DNA of 64,000 bases from Pseudomonas sediminis (GCF_002741105.1 NZ_NIQU01000007.1:248001-312000), one strand, 5' to 3'; shown: positions 8,216 through 17,636, counted from the first letter of the stretch. Translations and numbers: made by a program. Notes: generated by a model from the letters alone, not told the origin.

Positions 8216-10495
8216 TCAGGCCTGGATATTGGACGCTGGATTGATCACCCGACCCAGGCCCAGATTGCGCAACGCCAGATGCAGGGTGCTGTAGATCAGG
8301 TGCGGGTTGTCCATGGTCATCACCTGGCCGAGCAGCTCCTTGGCCTTGCTCTGGGTCACCTGGCGCAGCAGCCATTTCACCTTGGGCAGGTTGGTGGCGT
8401 TCATCGACAGCGAATCGAAGCCCATCGCCAGCAGCAACACGGCCGCCGCCGGATCACCCGCCATCTCGCCGCAGATGCTCACCGGCTTGCCTTCGATGTG
8501 CGCGTCGTTGACCACCTTCTGCAACGCCTGCAGCACCGCCGGATGGAGGAAGTCGTAGAGATCGGCTACACGCGGGTTGTTGCGGTCTACGGCCAGCAGA
8601 TATTGGGTCAGGTCGTTGGAGCCGACCGAAAGGAAGTCCACCTGGCGTGCCAGTTCGCGGGTCTGGTAAACGGCTGCCGGGATCTCGATCATCACGCCGA
8701 TAGGCGGCAACGGCACATCGGTGCCCTCGTCACGTACCTCGCCCCAGGCACGGTGAATCAGGTGCAGCGCCTCCTCCAGCTCCTGCGTGCCGGAAATCAT
8801 CGGCAGCAGGATGCGCAGATTGTTCAGCCCCTCACTGGCCTTGAGCATGGCGCGGGTCTGTACCAGGAAGATTTCCGGGTGATCGAGGGTCACGCGGATG
8901 CCGCGCCAGCCAAGGAAGGGGTTCTCTTCCTTGATCGGGAAGTAGGACAGCGACTTGTCGCCACCGATATCCAGGGTGCGCATGGTCACCGGCAGCGGAT
9001 GGAAGGCCTGCAACTGCTCACGATAGGTGGCGAGTTGTTCCTTCTCGCTGGGGAAGCGCTCATTGATCATGAATGGCACTTCGGTACGGTACAGGCCGAC
9101 GCCCTCGGCGCCGCGTTGCTGGGCGCGCGCCACATCGGCGAGCAGACCGGTGTTGACCCACAGCGGCATGCGATGGCCGTCGAGCGTCTCACACGGCAAC
9201 GCACGCAGGGCATCGAGCCCTTCGGTGAGCTGGCGTTCCTCCTCGACAACCTCAGCGTACTGCTTGCTCAGCAGCTCGCTGGGGTTGGTGAAGACCTCGC
9301 CATGGTAGCCATCGACGATCAGCTTGATCCCGTCGATCTTCGAGTACGGCAGATCGACCACGCCCATCACCGTGGGAATACCCATGGCGCGGGCGAAAAT
9401 CGCCACGTGGGAGTTGCCCGAACCGGTCACCGAGATCAGACCGACCAGTTTGCCTTCCGGCACTTCGCCGAGCATCGCCGGCGACAGCTCCTCGCTGACC
9501 AGGATGGTGTTATCCGGGTAGACCAGCGTGGTTTTGCGTTCTTCCTGCAGATAAGCAAGCAGGCGCCGACCGAGGTCACGCACATCGCTCGCGCGCTCAC
9601 GCAGGTAAGCATCGTCCATCAGTTCGAAGCGATTGACGTGGTCGAGCACCACCTGGCGCAAGGCGCCCTGCGCCCACTGCCCGGTACGGATGACCTTGCG
9701 CACCTCGTTACCCAGCGCAGCATCCTCGAGCATCATCAGGTAGACGTCGAACAGCGCGCGCTCTTCCTTGCGCAGCTGAGTGGCGAGTTTCTCGGACAGC
9801 TCCTGCATGTCCTCGCGTACCCAGCCGAGCGCCTTGTCGAACAGCTCCAGCTCCGCCGTGATGTCATCGACGCTGCGGTCTGGAACTACATTGAGATCGG
9901 CCGGGGGCAGCACCACGACAGCGGTACCGACCGCTGCCCCCGGTGCGCCCGGCACGCCGACGAACTTGGCCTCCTGCACGCCTTTGCCCTGGCGACCCAA
10001 GCCGCGGATCGAGCCAGTCGCCTCGGCATGGGCGATAACGCCAGCGAGCTGCGCGCTCATGGTGACCAGGAAAGCTTCCTCGCCCTCGTCGAACTGGCGG
10101 CGCTCCTTCTGCTGCACAACCAGAACGCCCATCACCCGGCGATGGTGGATGATCGGCGCGCCGAGGAAGGAGGCGTAGCGCTCCTCGCCAGTCTCGGCAA
10201 AATAACGGTAACGGGGATGGCTGGCGGCGTCTTCGAGGTTCAGCGGCTCTTCGCGGCTACCGACCAGGCCGACCAGGCCCTCGCTGGGGGCCATGCTGAC
10301 CTTGCCGATGGAGCGCTTGTTGAGGCCGTTGGTGGCCATCAATACGAAACGGTTGGTTTCCGCATCGAGCAGGTAGACCGAGCAGACCTGGCTGCCCATC
10401 GCTTCCTTGACCCGCTGCACAATGATCGATAGCGCCGCCTTGAGATCCTTGGCGGCGTTTACTTCCTGGACGATCTTGCGCAGCGTATTGAGCAT
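8216..10495 (-). CDS. ptsP: Phosphoenolpyruvate-protein phosphotransferase, nitrogen PTS (EI-Ntr)
   Basis: EI-Ntr takes phosphate from PEP and passes it to NPr (PtsO) and then EIIA-Ntr, a regulatory relay that senses nitrogen status. The 759 aa comprise an N-terminal GAF domain (about 1-165), the PEP-utiliser N domain, the phospho-histidine domain with SGNSHVAIFARAMGIP (active His363), and the C-terminal TIM barrel with GLYRTEVPFM, GGDKSLSYF, SVGSNDLTQYLLAVDRNNP and the CGEMAGDP active-site region. The GAF domain distinguishes it from sugar-PTS enzyme I. It follows rppH by 18 bp in the same direction, the usual rppH-ptsP operon. Confidence 0.97.
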   Translation of the reverse strand: MLNTLRKIVQEVNAAKDLKAALSIIVQRVKEAMGSQVCSVYLLDAETNRFVLMATNGLNKRSIGKVSMAPSEGLVGLVGSREEPLNLEDAASHPRYRYFAETGEERYASFLGAPIIHHRRVMGVLVVQQKERRQFDEGEEAFLVTMSAQLAGVIAHAEATGSIRGLGRQGKGVQEAKFVGVPGAPGAAVGTAVVVLPPADLNVVPDRSVDDITAELELFDKALGWVREDMQELSEKLATQLRKEERALFDVYLMMLEDAALGNEVRKVIRTGQWAQGALRQVVLDHVNRFELMDDAYLRERASDVRDLGRRLLAYLQEERKTTLVYPDNTILVSEELSPAMLGEVPEGKLVGLISVTGSGNSHVAIFARAMGIPTVMGVVDLPYSKIDGIKLIVDGYHGEVFTNPSELLSKQYAEVVEEERQLTEGLDALRALPCETLDGHRMPLWVNTGLLADVARAQQRGAEGVGLYRTEVPFMINERFPSEKEQLATYREQLQAFHPLPVTMRTLDIGGDKSLSYFPIKEENPFLGWRGIRVTLDHPEIFLVQTRAMLKASEGLNNLRILLPMISGTQELEEALHLIHRAWGEVRDEGTDVPLPPIGVMIEIPAAVYQTRELARQVDFLSVGSNDLTQYLLAVDRNNPRVADLYDFLHPAVLQALQKVVNDAHIEGKPVSICGEMAGDPAAAVLLLAMGFDSLSMNATNLPKVKWLLRQVTQSKAKELLGQVMTMDNPHLIYSTLHLALRNLGLGRVINPASNIQA

Positions 10496-10513
10496 GCTCG
10501 GTTGGGGTCCGTA

Positions 10514-10993
10514 TCAGTCGCGCACTATCAGGCGCGGGGCGAGTTCCTTGAGCGCGCGGCGGTAGACCTCGCGTTTGAATGTGACCACCTGACCCAACGG
10601 GTACCAGTAACTGACCCAGCGCCACCCATCGAATTCGGGCTTGCCGGTCAGGTCCATGCGTACGCGGTCTTCAGCTCCGGTCAGACGCAGCAGAAACCAC
10701 TTCTGCTTCTGTCCGATGCACAGCGGCTGGCTGTGCGTGCGCACCAGACGCTGCGGCAAACGATAACGCAACCAGCCTCGGGTGCAGGCGAGGATATTCA
10801 CATCCTGCTCTTCGAGCCCGACCTCTTCATTCAGTTCACGGTAAAGCGCCTCTTCCGGCGATTCACGATCATTAATGCCGCCCTGGGGAAACTGCCACGC
10901 ATCCTGGTTGATACGCCTGGCCCAGAGCACCTGGCCGAAATCATTGGTCAGGATGATGCCGACATTCGGGCGGAAACCATCAGAATCGATCAC
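10514..10993 (-). CDS. rppH: RNA 5'-pyrophosphohydrolase (Nudix)
   Basis: RppH removes pyrophosphate from 5'-triphosphorylated mRNAs and so starts RNase E-dependent decay. The 159-aa protein carries the Nudix box from [16 protein letters not shown] to LNEEVGL (about residues 38-60), preceded by [10 protein letters not shown], which is characteristic of Rpp[21 protein letters not shown] and [15 protein letters not shown] follow as in the family. The GTG at 10993 is taken as the start because it gives the canonical beginning (M/V)[11 protein letters not shown]. Longer in-frame extensions run into unrelated sequence. It is the first gene of the rppH-ptsP operon and divergent from a HAD phosphatase. 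Confidence 0.96.
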   Translation of the reverse strand: MIDSDGFRPNVGIILTNDFGQVLWARRINQDAWQFPQGGINDRESPEEALYRELNEEVGLEEQDVNILACTRGWLRYRLPQRLVRTHSQPLCIGQKQKWFLLRLTGAEDRVRMDLTGKPEFDGWRWVSYWYPLGQVVTFKREVYRRALKELAPRLIVRD

Positions 10994-11137
10994 GGCAAGC
11001 AACCTCGTACACGCAAGTTCCGGCATTGTTCCACAAAGCCGGCGACAGCAGCAACGCGGGTTTAGGTGCAGTTTGAAAGCCCCGGCAAAGCGGCTATTCT
11101 GGCGCGCCTCCCCTTTCCACAGAACAGGTAACGAACC

Positions 11138-11791
11138 GTGCGCTTGGCCCTTTTCGATCTCGACAACACCCTGCTGGCTGGCGACAGCGACCACAGCTGG
11201 GGCGAATTCGTCTGCCAGCGCGGCCTGGTCGACGCAGCCGAGTACCTCGCGCGCAACGATGCCTTCTATGCCGATTACTGTGCCGGCAAACTGGACGTGG
11301 TGGCCTATCAGAATTTCAGCCAGGCCATTCTCGGACGCCACGACATGGCGCAACTGGCGCAGTGGCACCGCGAGTTCATGTCCGAGGTGATCGAGCCGAT
11401 CATTCTGGCCAAGGGCGAGGCACTGCTGGCCGAGCACCGCGCCGCAGGTGACAAGCTGGTGATCATCACTGCCACCAACCGTTTCGTCACCGCGCCCATC
11501 GCCGAACGCTTGGGCGTGGAGACGCTGATCGCCACCGAATGCGGCATGCAGGACGGCCGCTATACCGGGCAGATCACCGGCACGCCGTGCTATCAGGGTG
11601 GCAAGGTGACGCGACTGAACGAGTGGCTGACAGAGACGGGGTACAACCTCGACGGGGCCTACTTCTATAGCGACTCACGCAATGACCTGCCGCTGCTCGA
11701 AGCGGTGGCCAACCCCGTGGCAGTCGACCCGGATGACGTGCTGCGCGCCACCGCCACCGAGCGCGGCTGGCCGGTGATCTCGCTGCGCTGA
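11138..11791 (+). CDS. HAD-IB family phosphatase, candidate histidinol-phosphatase
   Basis: 217-aa HAD superfamily hydrolase of the SerB-like IB subfamily. Motif I is [13 protein letters not shown] (nucleophile Asp7, acid/base Asp9), motif II is VIITATNRF, the Lys motif is in QGGKVTRL and motif III is [15 protein letters not shown]. Such enzymes hydrolyse small phosphomonoesters. The orthologue at this position in P. aeruginosa (PA0335, from memory) has been proposed as the missing histidinol-phosphatase. That fits this genome, whose HisB (44227-44820) is only the dehydratase domain. The assignment here is inference. The start is a GTG with a weak AGGTAA box. It is divergent from rppH by 144 bp. 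Confidence 0.85.
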   Translation: MRLALFDLDNTLLAGDSDHSWGEFVCQRGLVDAAEYLARNDAFYADYCAGKLDVVAYQNFSQAILGRHDMAQLAQWHREFMSEVIEPIILAKGEALLAEHRAAGDKLVIITATNRFVTAPIAERLGVETLIATECGMQDGRYTGQITGTPCYQGGKVTRLNEWLTETGYNLDGAYFYSDSRNDLPLLEAVANPVAVDPDDVLRATATERGWPVISLR

Positions 11792-11805
11792 GCGTCACAG
11801 CCAAA

Positions 11806-12050
11806 CGTAGGGCGCCGTGCGCACCGCAAGTTCCAGCGTCAGCCGCCGGTGCGCACAGCCTGGGCGGCCCCGCGACACCCTACCGGGCTGAACACGCAGT
11901 TGTAGGAGCGGCTTCAGCCGCGAAATCTTTGATAGCGGCAATCGCGGCTGAAGCGCAATGCCGCCCAGCCGCCCCTACAGGCGCAAAGCAAGCGCAGCCG
12001 GTAAAACGTAGGGCGGTCTCGCGAGCGAAGCGAGTAGCCCGCAGACCCGC
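11806..12050. repeat. Cluster of GTAGGG-ended palindromes and a REP-like element
   Basis: No gene is seen in this roughly 260-bp gap. It holds three adjacent repeat-like units. The first (11806-11885) starts CGTAGGGCGCC and ends ACACCCTACCG, with an internal GTGCGCACCG / CGGTGCGCAC inverted pair. The second (11901-11980) is a REP-like hairpin with GTAGGAGCGGCTTCAGCCGC at the left, GCGGCTGAAGC in the middle and GCCCCTACAG at the right. The third begins ACGTAGGGCGG at about 12008 and contains GCGAGCGAAGCGAG. Such units are usual in intergenic DNA of pseudomonads. Confidence 0.7.
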
Positions 12051-12491
12051 TCAAGCCGGCTTGGCGCCCATCAACGCCATGATGGCGATCAGCAATACCA
12101 GAATCAGCCCGGCATAGATCAGGCACAGGCGCTTCAACGCTGTTGGCGCTGGCGCATCACCCAGCGCACGCCAGACGGCCAGGCGACCGGCCAGCAGCAA
12201 ACCGAGCAGCATCATCAGCGCATAGAGAATGCTGCCCAGCAGCAGCCAGGTCTGCCCCAGCGGCCAGCCGGCGGTGTCCACCAGCCAGTAGCCAGTGACC
12301 GGCAGGCTCAGCGCCAGCACGGCGAACGCCGGAAAGCTGAACAGCAGAGTCACCCGCAGCTTGCGCGCCAGCACGGCGGAATCGCCACCGCGCTGCGCCT
12401 TGAACAGCATGATGCCATGGGCGATCAGGCCGAGCAGCAGCAACACGCCCGGGGCGCTGTGGAGGATGCGAACCAGCAGGTAGTGTTCCAT
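12051..12491 (-). CDS. DUF2269 family integral membrane protein
   Basis: 146-aa very hydrophobic protein with four predicted membrane segments (about residues 10-30, 48-70, 82-105 and 122-142). The start MEHYLLVRILHSAPGVLLLLGLIAHGIML has a His in the first helix, as in the DUF2269 family of small four-helix membrane proteins. A second polar feature is the GYWLVD turn after helix 2. No catalytic motif is visible and the function is unknown. It is on the same strand as ilvA but 85 bp downstream of it, with a GTAGGGCGGG palindrome between, so cotranscription is doubtful. Confidence 0.8.
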   Translation of the reverse strand: MEHYLLVRILHSAPGVLLLLGLIAHGIMLFKAQRGGDSAVLARKLRVTLLFSFPAFAVLALSLPVTGYWLVDTAGWPLGQTWLLLGSILYALMMLLGLLLAGRLAVWRALGDAPAPTALKRLCLIYAGLILVLLIAIMALMGAKPA

Positions 12492-12518
12492 CGTGGTTTC
12501 CTTTTATTCGGCGATTAA

Positions 12519-12570
12519 GTAGGGCGGGGGCAACTCGCGAGAACGCGGCGGCGGGTTACACCCGCCCTAC
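12519..12570. repeat. GTAGGGCGGG inverted repeat
   Basis: GTAGGGCGGG (12519-12528) and CCCGCCCTAC (12561-12570) are exact inverted repeats separated by 32 nt. The element fills the gap between ilvA and the DUF2269 gene and belongs to the same GTAGGG-ended family seen near 11.8 kb and 28.3 kb. Confidence 0.65.
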
Positions 12571-12576
12571 CCGTGC

Positions 12577-14091
12577 TCAGCCGAGAAACAGCTTGTAGGC
12601 CGGATTCTCGCTTTCATCCCAGTAGGGATACCCGATGGCGTCCAGCGCCGCTGGCACCAGATGGCGTTCGTCCGCTGGCACCTGCAGCGCGGCCAGCACG
12701 CGGCCATCGGCAGCGCCGTGGTTGCGGTAGTGGAACATCGAGATGTTCCAGCGCCCGCCCAGCTTCTGCAGGAAGTTGAACAGTGCACCCGGCCGCTCGG
12801 GGAATTCGAAGCGCAGCACCATCTCGTCACCGACGCCAGCAGCATGACCACCGACCATGTGGCGGATATGCAGCTTGGCCAGTTCGTTATCGGTCAGGTC
12901 CAGCACCGGGAAGCCCTGCGCACGCAGGCCTTCGACCAGCGCCTGGCGTGGGTCATTCTCCGGATGGGTCTGCACACCGACGAAGATGTGCGCTTCGCGA
13001 TCAGTGTGATAGCGATAGTTGAACTCGGTGATCTGGCGCTTGCCAACCGCCTCGCAGAAGGCCTTGAAACTGCCCGGCTGCTCGGGGATGGTCACGGCGA
13101 TGATCGCCTCGCGCTTCTCGCCAAGCTCGGCGCGCTCGGCCACATGACGCAGGCGGTCGAAGTTGACATTGGCGCCGGAATCGATGCCCACCAGCACTTC
13201 GCCGTTGGCACCCTGGCGCTCGACGTACTTCTTGATTCCGGCCACGGCCAGCGCACCGGCCGGCTCGGTGATCGAGCGAGTATCGTCGTAGATGTCCTTG
13301 ATCGCCGCACAGATCTCGTCGGTGCTGACGGTGATCACCTCATCGACGTGATGTTTGCAGATATCGAAGGTGTGCTGGCCGATCTGCGCCACTGCCACGC
13401 CATCGGCGAACAACCCGACCGTCGGCAGCACCACGCGCTCGCCAGCCGCCATCGCCTGCTGCAGGCAGTTGGAGTCATCCGGCTCGACGCCGATCACCTT
13501 GATCTCTGGACGCAGATACTTCACGTAAGCCGCGATACCGGCGATCAAGCCGCCGCCGCCGACCGGGACGAAGATGGCGTCGATATGGCCCTGATGCTGG
13601 CGCAGCACTTCCATGGCCACGGTGCCCTGCCCGGCGATCACCAGCGGATCGTCGTACGGGTGGATATAGGTGTAGCCCTTCTCTTCTACCAGCTTCAGTG
13701 AATGCGCCAGCGCCTCGGGGAAGGCATCGCCGTGCAGCACCACCTTGCCGCCGCGCGAGCGCACGCCCTGCACCTTCAGCTCCGGCGTGGTGCGCGGCAT
13801 GACGATGGTCGCTTTCACGCCCAGGTGCTTGGCCGCCAGGGCCAGGCCCTGCGCATGATTGCCGGCCGAGGCGGTGACAACGCCACGCGCCAGCTCTTCC
13901 GGGGACAGTTGCGCCAGCTTGTTGTAGGCGCCGCGAATCTTGAACGAGTACACCGGCTGCAGATCTTCGCGCTTGAGCCAAATCTGGCTACCCAGCCGCT
14001 CACTGAGCTGACGGGCGGGTTGCAGCGGGGTTTCCACCGCGACGTCATAAACGCGCGAGGTGAGGATCTTCTTCACGTACTGTTCGAGCAT
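12577..14091 (-). CDS. ilvA: Threonine ammonia-lyase, biosynthetic
   Basis: IlvA deaminates threonine to 2-oxobutanoate, the first committed step of isoleucine synthesis, using PLP. The 504-aa length is that of the long, allosteric biosynthetic enzyme. The PLP lysine is Lys51 in [11 protein letters not shown], and the glycine loop that holds the cofactor phosphate is [19 protein letters not shown] is the conserved substrate-loop motif. Two C-terminal ACT-like regulatory domains (from about residue 325 and 420, including [17 protein letters not shown] and [18 protein letters not shown]) bind isoleucine or valine. It is divergent from rpiA, as in other pseudomonads. Confidence 0.97.
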   Translation of the reverse strand: MLEQYVKKILTSRVYDVAVETPLQPARQLSERLGSQIWLKREDLQPVYSFKIRGAYNKLAQLSPEELARGVVTASAGNHAQGLALAAKHLGVKATIVMPRTTPELKVQGVRSRGGKVVLHGDAFPEALAHSLKLVEEKGYTYIHPYDDPLVIAGQGTVAMEVLRQHQGHIDAIFVPVGGGGLIAGIAAYVKYLRPEIKVIGVEPDDSNCLQQAMAAGERVVLPTVGLFADGVAVAQIGQHTFDICKHHVDEVITVSTDEICAAIKDIYDDTRSITEPAGALAVAGIKKYVERQGANGEVLVGIDSGANVNFDRLRHVAERAELGEKREAIIAVTIPEQPGSFKAFCEAVGKRQITEFNYRYHTDREAHIFVGVQTHPENDPRQALVEGLRAQGFPVLDLTDNELAKLHIRHMVGGHAAGVGDEMVLRFEFPERPGALFNFLQKLGGRWNISMFHYRNHGAADGRVLAALQVPADERHLVPAALDAIGYPYWDESENPAYKLFLG

Positions 14092-14204
14092 GGCGATTTC
14101 GCAGGCGTTCGGGCTTTGAGAGGACTGCCGAGTCTACCCCAGCGCCGCGCCGGACGACCATACGAAAGGCGCGGGTTCTGCCCCGTTAGCACAATACTTG
14201 CGGC

Positions 14205-14210
14205 TATAAT
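14205..14210 (+). promoter_or_regulatory. Consensus -10 box of the rpiA promoter
   Basis: A perfect TATAAT lies about 40 bp before the rpiA ATG, in the 159-bp divergent gap between ilvA and rpiA. The matching -35 region is weak, so only the -10 element is called. Confidence 0.55.
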
Positions 14211-14250
14211 TCGCGGCTTAACTCTCTACCTTCCCAGGCATTCCCCCGCG

Positions 14251-14922
14251 ATGAACCAGGATCAGTTGAAACAGGCCGTGGCCCAGGCCGCCGTCGACCA
14301 CATTCTCCCGCGCCTCGACAGCAAGAGCATCGTCGGCGTAGGCACCGGCTCCACCGCCAACTTCTTCATCGACGCGCTGGCCAAGCACAAGATGGACTTC
14401 GACGGCGCCGTCGCCAGCTCCGAAGCCACCGCCGCACGCCTGAAAGGCCATGGCATCCCGGTCTACGACCTCAACAGCACCGCCGAACTGGAGTTCTACG
14501 TCGACGGCGCCGACGAGAGCGACGAGCGTCTGCACCTGATCAAGGGCGGCGGCGCAGCGCTGACCCGCGAAAAGATCGTCGCCGCCGTGGCCAAGACCTT
14601 CATCTGCATCGCCGACGCCAGCAAACTGGTGCCGGTGCTGGGCAACTTCCCGCTGCCGGTCGAAGTGATCCCCATGGCGCGCAGCCATGTGGCGCGCGAG
14701 CTGGTGAAGCTGGGCGGCGACCCGGTATACCGCGAGGGCGTGCTGACCGACAACGGCAACGTCATCCTTGATGTGCACAACCTGTCGATCACCGATCCGG
14801 TAAAACTGGAGGCGGACATCAACGCCATCGTCGGCGTGGTCACCAATGGCCTGTTCGCCGCCCGCCCGGCCGATCTGCTGCTGCTCGGCACCGCCGAAGG
14901 CGTGAAGACGCTCAAGCGCTGA
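14251..14922 (+). CDS. rpiA: Ribose-5-phosphate isomerase A
   Basis: RpiA interconverts ribose 5-phosphate and ribulose 5-phosphate in the non-oxidative pentose phosphate pathway. The 223-aa length is standard. Family motifs are clear: [13 protein letters not shown] (phosphate loop, about 29-41), [17 protein letters not shown] (active-site Asp residues), [12 protein letters not shown], and the C-terminal GVVTNGLFA. The ATG at 14251 is chosen because it gives the usual N-terminus [16 protein letters not shown]; upstream in-frame sequence is intergenic and contains the TATAAT box. The gene ends in front of a hairpin of the GTAGCCCGGAT type. Confidence 0.97.
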   Translation: MNQDQLKQAVAQAAVDHILPRLDSKSIVGVGTGSTANFFIDALAKHKMDFDGAVASSEATAARLKGHGIPVYDLNSTAELEFYVDGADESDERLHLIKGGGAALTREKIVAAVAKTFICIADASKLVPVLGNFPLPVEVIPMARSHVARELVKLGGDPVYREGVLTDNGNVILDVHNLSITDPVKLEADINAIVGVVTNGLFAARPADLLLLGTAEGVKTLKR

Positions 14923-14943
14923 GACGCCAGCAGTCGCGTCAAT

Positions 14944-14970
14944 CGTAGCCCGGATCGCATCCGGGCTACG
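14944..14970. repeat. CGTAGCCCGGAT hairpin after rpiA
   Basis: The arms CGTAGCCCGGAT (14944-14955) and ATCCGGGCTACG (14959-14970) are a perfect 12-bp inverted repeat with a 3-nt loop. It lies between the convergent rpiA and DUF3703 genes and may stop or buffer transcription. A related CCCGGATTGCATCCGGGC tract occurs at about 24631. No U-tract is present. Confidence 0.65.
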
Positions 14971-14989
14971 GAGCCTGCCAATGCGCCGC

Positions 14990-15325
14990 CTACTCCAACA
15001 GGCGACGCAGCTCCTCACTCATCGGCATGGGTTGAAAAGCACTGACCCGCGCCCGCCCAGTGTTGCCGATGGGCACCCAGATGCGCGAGAACAACAGCGC
15101 TGCCAGGATGCGCGGCATTTGCCCCAGCACCTCACGCATATCCCCTTGTTGCCAGCCTGCCTGCAGCATCAGCCAGTGCGAACGCGCATGCAGCCACGGG
15201 CGCCGCTGAGTGAGGATGTGTGCACGTTCCAGCCAGACCAGCGCTGCGGCGCTGCGATGAGCGCGAAGTTCGCGTTGCGCCTGAGTGAAAGCTTCGTCGA
15301 TGGCGGCTTGCAGTTCCATGTTCAT
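14990..15325 (-). CDS. DUF3703 family protein, heavy-metal cassette associated
   Basis: 111-aa soluble protein of the DUF3703 family, which is typically encoded beside MerR regulators and metal exporters. Family features seen are LVWLERAHILTQRRPWLHARSHWLML (about residues 29-54) and the C-terminal GNTGRARVSAFQPMPMSEEL. Its sequence is helical and TPR-like, with several His and Arg residues, but no metal-binding cluster is evident. The ATG at 15325 has an AAGGCG box just upstream. It starts 11 bp after the cadA stop in the same direction, so it is the distal gene of a cadA operon. The biochemical role is unknown. Confidence 0.82.
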   Translation of the reverse strand: MNMELQAAIDEAFTQAQRELRAHRSAAALVWLERAHILTQRRPWLHARSHWLMLQAGWQQGDMREVLGQMPRILAALLFSRIWVPIGNTGRARVSAFQPMPMSEELRRLLE

Positions 15326-15336
15326 ATCGCCTTCCT

Positions 15337-17556
15337 TCATTTGCGCAACAAGCGCAGGCCGTTGAACACCACCATCAGGCTCACGCCCATGTCGGCGAAC
15401 ACGGCCATCCACATGGTCGCCTCCCCCGTTAGCGTCATGGCTAGGAAAACAGCCTTTATCCCCAGCGCCAGGACGATGTTCTGCACCAGGATGGCGTGGG
15501 TCTGCCGCGACAGGCGCACGAAGGCCGGAATCTTGCGCAGGTCGTCATCCATCAGCGCGACATCTGCGGTTTCGATGGCCGTGTCGGTGCCGGCGGCGCC
15601 CATGGCGAAGCCGATCTCGGCCTTGGCCAGCGCCGGCGCATCGTTGATGCCATCGCCAACCATGCCCACCACCTTGTCCTGCGCCTGGCGCGCCTCGACC
15701 CAGGCCAGCTTGTCCGCAGGTAGCAGGTCGCCACGCGCCTCGTCGACGCCGACCTGCTCGGCGATGACTGCCGCGGTGTGGGCGTTGTCACCAGTGAGCA
15801 TGCAGGTGCGTACGCCCAGTTCGTGCAGTTCGGCGACCGCCTCGCGGCTGGTCTGACGCACCGTGTCTGCGACGGCGAAAAGCATCAGCGCGCGCTGTTC
15901 GTCGCACAACACCACCACGCTCTTGCCCTGACGCTCCAGCGCCTCCAGACGCTCTTCCAGCTGCATAGAGCAGAGCCCGAGGTCTTCGACCAGGCGATGG
16001 TTGCCTATATAAAGCAGCGTGCCATCGACCATGCCCTTGGTGCCGCGCCCTGGCAGCGCCTCGAAGCCCTCGACCTCATGCAGCGCCTGCCCTTGCTCTG
16101 CGGCGTGCTGAGCCAATGCCCGGGAAACCGGATGGTCGGAGCGCGCGGCCAGGCTCGCTGCCCAGGCGGCGTGCAGCGGCTCATCCACTTCCAGCAGGTG
16201 GAGAATGTCGGTTTGCACCGGTTTGCCGTGAGTCAGGGTGCCGGTCTTGTCCAAGGCCAGCAGCGCCAGATGCCGGCCGTTCTCCAGATACACGCCGCCC
16301 TTGATCAGGATGCCCTTGCGCGCAGCGGCTGCCAGGCCGCTGACGATGGTCACCGGCGTGGAGATCACCAGTGCGCAGGGGCACGCCACCACCAGCAGCA
16401 CCAGGGCACGATAGACCCAGTCGAGCCAGGCACCGCCCATCAGCAACGGCGGCAGCACGGCAACCACCAGGGCGAAAGCGAACACTGCCGGGGTATAGAT
16501 GCGCGAGAACTGATCGACGAAACGCTGGGTAGGCGCGCGCGAACCCTGCGCCTCTTCGACCGCATGGATGATGCGCGCCAGGGTGGTGTCGCGTGCCGCC
16601 GCCGTTACGCGGAACTCCAGCGAACCGGCCTCGTTGATGGTGCCCGCGAACACCGGATCGCCCACACCCTTCTCTACCGGCAGGCTTTCTCCGGTGATCG
16701 GCGCCTGATTGACCGTTGACGAGCCGCCGACCACCTCACCATCGAGGCTGATGCGTTCACCGGGTCGCACACGCACCACGGCGCCCAGTCCGATGGACTG
16801 CACGTCCACTTCCTGCCAAGCACAATCGGCCTGTTTCACCGTCGCGCGAGGTGGCGCCAGATCCATCAGCACGCGAATCGCATTGCGCGCCCGGTCCAGC
16901 GAGCGCGCCTCGATCAGTTCGGCCAGGGTGAACAGCACCATCACCATCGCCGCTTCTGGCCACTGGCCGATCAGCACGGCGCCGGTCACGGCGATGCTCA
17001 TCAGCGCATTGATGTTGAGGTTGCGATTCTTCAGGGCGATCCAGCCCTTCTTGTAGGTGTTCAGCCCGCACACCAGGATGGCGGCCACCGCCAGCAGTGC
17101 CACCAGCCAGTCCGGACCGAGCTCGGCAAAATGCACGACCTCGGAAGCGGTCGCCACCACCCCGGCCAACGCCAGCGGCCACCAGGGCTTTTGCACGGGA
17201 GCGGCGACCGGCTGCTGAGCGGTGTTCTCATCCTGCAACTGCGGCGTGAAGCCCAGAGCCTCGATGGCAGGCAGAACCTGGGCCAGCGCCCCCTCGTCGT
17301 GACTGACGGTAAGCACGCGCTGCAGCAGGTTGAATTGCAGGCCCGCCACGCCCGGTAGCCGACCCAGTGCATCACGGATCAGGCGTTCTTCCGTGGGACA
17401 GTCCATCTGCTCGATACGAATGCGGGTGTTCAGCGGGCCACTCAGCGGCTCGTCAACGGACTGCTGATGAGCATCGTGATCATGCCCGGCGTGGCCGTGG
17501 GCATGTTCGTGGTGGGCAGGCGGCTGTTCGTGCGAGTGGTCGCAGCAACGGCTCAT
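15337..17556 (-). CDS. cadA: Cd/Zn/Pb-translocating P-type ATPase
   Basis: P1B-type ATPase that pumps Zn2+, Cd2+ and Pb2+ out of the cytoplasm. The 739 aa begin with a His-rich tail (HSHEQPPAHHEHAHGHAGHD) followed by one HMA domain whose metal motif is MDCPTEE. Transmembrane helix 6 has the CPC motif in VVACPCALVIST, and the phosphorylation site is DKTGTLT. TGES, the HP motif (RSDHPVSRAL) and MVGDGINDAPAL complete the catalytic set. CPC with a CPTEE HMA points to divalent Zn/Cd/Pb rather than Cu. It is divergently transcribed from cadR through a MerR-type promoter and followed by the DUF3703 gene. Confidence 0.95.
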   Translation of the reverse strand: MSRCCDHSHEQPPAHHEHAHGHAGHDHDAHQQSVDEPLSGPLNTRIRIEQMDCPTEERLIRDALGRLPGVAGLQFNLLQRVLTVSHDEGALAQVLPAIEALGFTPQLQDENTAQQPVAAPVQKPWWPLALAGVVATASEVVHFAELGPDWLVALLAVAAILVCGLNTYKKGWIALKNRNLNINALMSIAVTGAVLIGQWPEAAMVMVLFTLAELIEARSLDRARNAIRVLMDLAPPRATVKQADCAWQEVDVQSIGLGAVVRVRPGERISLDGEVVGGSSTVNQAPITGESLPVEKGVGDPVFAGTINEAGSLEFRVTAAARDTTLARIIHAVEEAQGSRAPTQRFVDQFSRIYTPAVFAFALVVAVLPPLLMGGAWLDWVYRALVLLVVACPCALVISTPVTIVSGLAAAARKGILIKGGVYLENGRHLALLALDKTGTLTHGKPVQTDILHLLEVDEPLHAAWAASLAARSDHPVSRALAQHAAEQGQALHEVEGFEALPGRGTKGMVDGTLLYIGNHRLVEDLGLCSMQLEERLEALERQGKSVVVLCDEQRALMLFAVADTVRQTSREAVAELHELGVRTCMLTGDNAHTAAVIAEQVGVDEARGDLLPADKLAWVEARQAQDKVVGMVGDGINDAPALAKAEIGFAMGAAGTDTAIETADVALMDDDLRKIPAFVRLSRQTHAILVQNIVLALGIKAVFLAMTLTGEATMWMAVFADMGVSLMVVFNGLRLLRK

Positions 17557-17585
17557 GGCAAGTCTCCGTCAGGTATCTGTTGCCG

Positions 17586-17616
17586 AGTACACACCCTGTA
17601 GTCACTATAGGGTCAA
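17586..17616 (-). promoter_or_regulatory. MerR-type cadA promoter with long spacer and CadR operator
   Basis: On the cadA strand a -35 TTGACC (17616-17611) and a -10 TGTACT (17591-17586) are separated by 19 bp, the overlong spacing typical of MerR-family activated promoters. The spacer region is filled by the 21-bp dyad ACCCTRTAGTSACTAYAGGGT (17593-17613). CadR binding there would untwist the promoter when metal is bound and also repress cadR, which reads out in the other direction. Confidence 0.82.
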
Positions 17617-17636
17617 GCACTCGCGGAGGCGAACCC

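Noticed and set aside
8174-10432. 752-codon open frame antisense to ptsP
   Set aside because: It is a mirror of a strongly conserved gene in high-GC DNA; the translation is rich in His/Gln/Arg low-complexity sequence, and ptsP reads with all its motifs on the other strand.
10514-11437. 307-codon frame suggesting an extended rppH
   Set aside because: The extra N-terminus overlaps the divergent HAD gene and intergenic DNA; the GTG at 10993 gives the canonical RppH length of 159 aa.
12661-13701. 346-codon plus-strand frame over ilvA
   Set aside because: Antisense shadow of ilvA; ilvA has complete PLP and ACT motifs on the minus strand.
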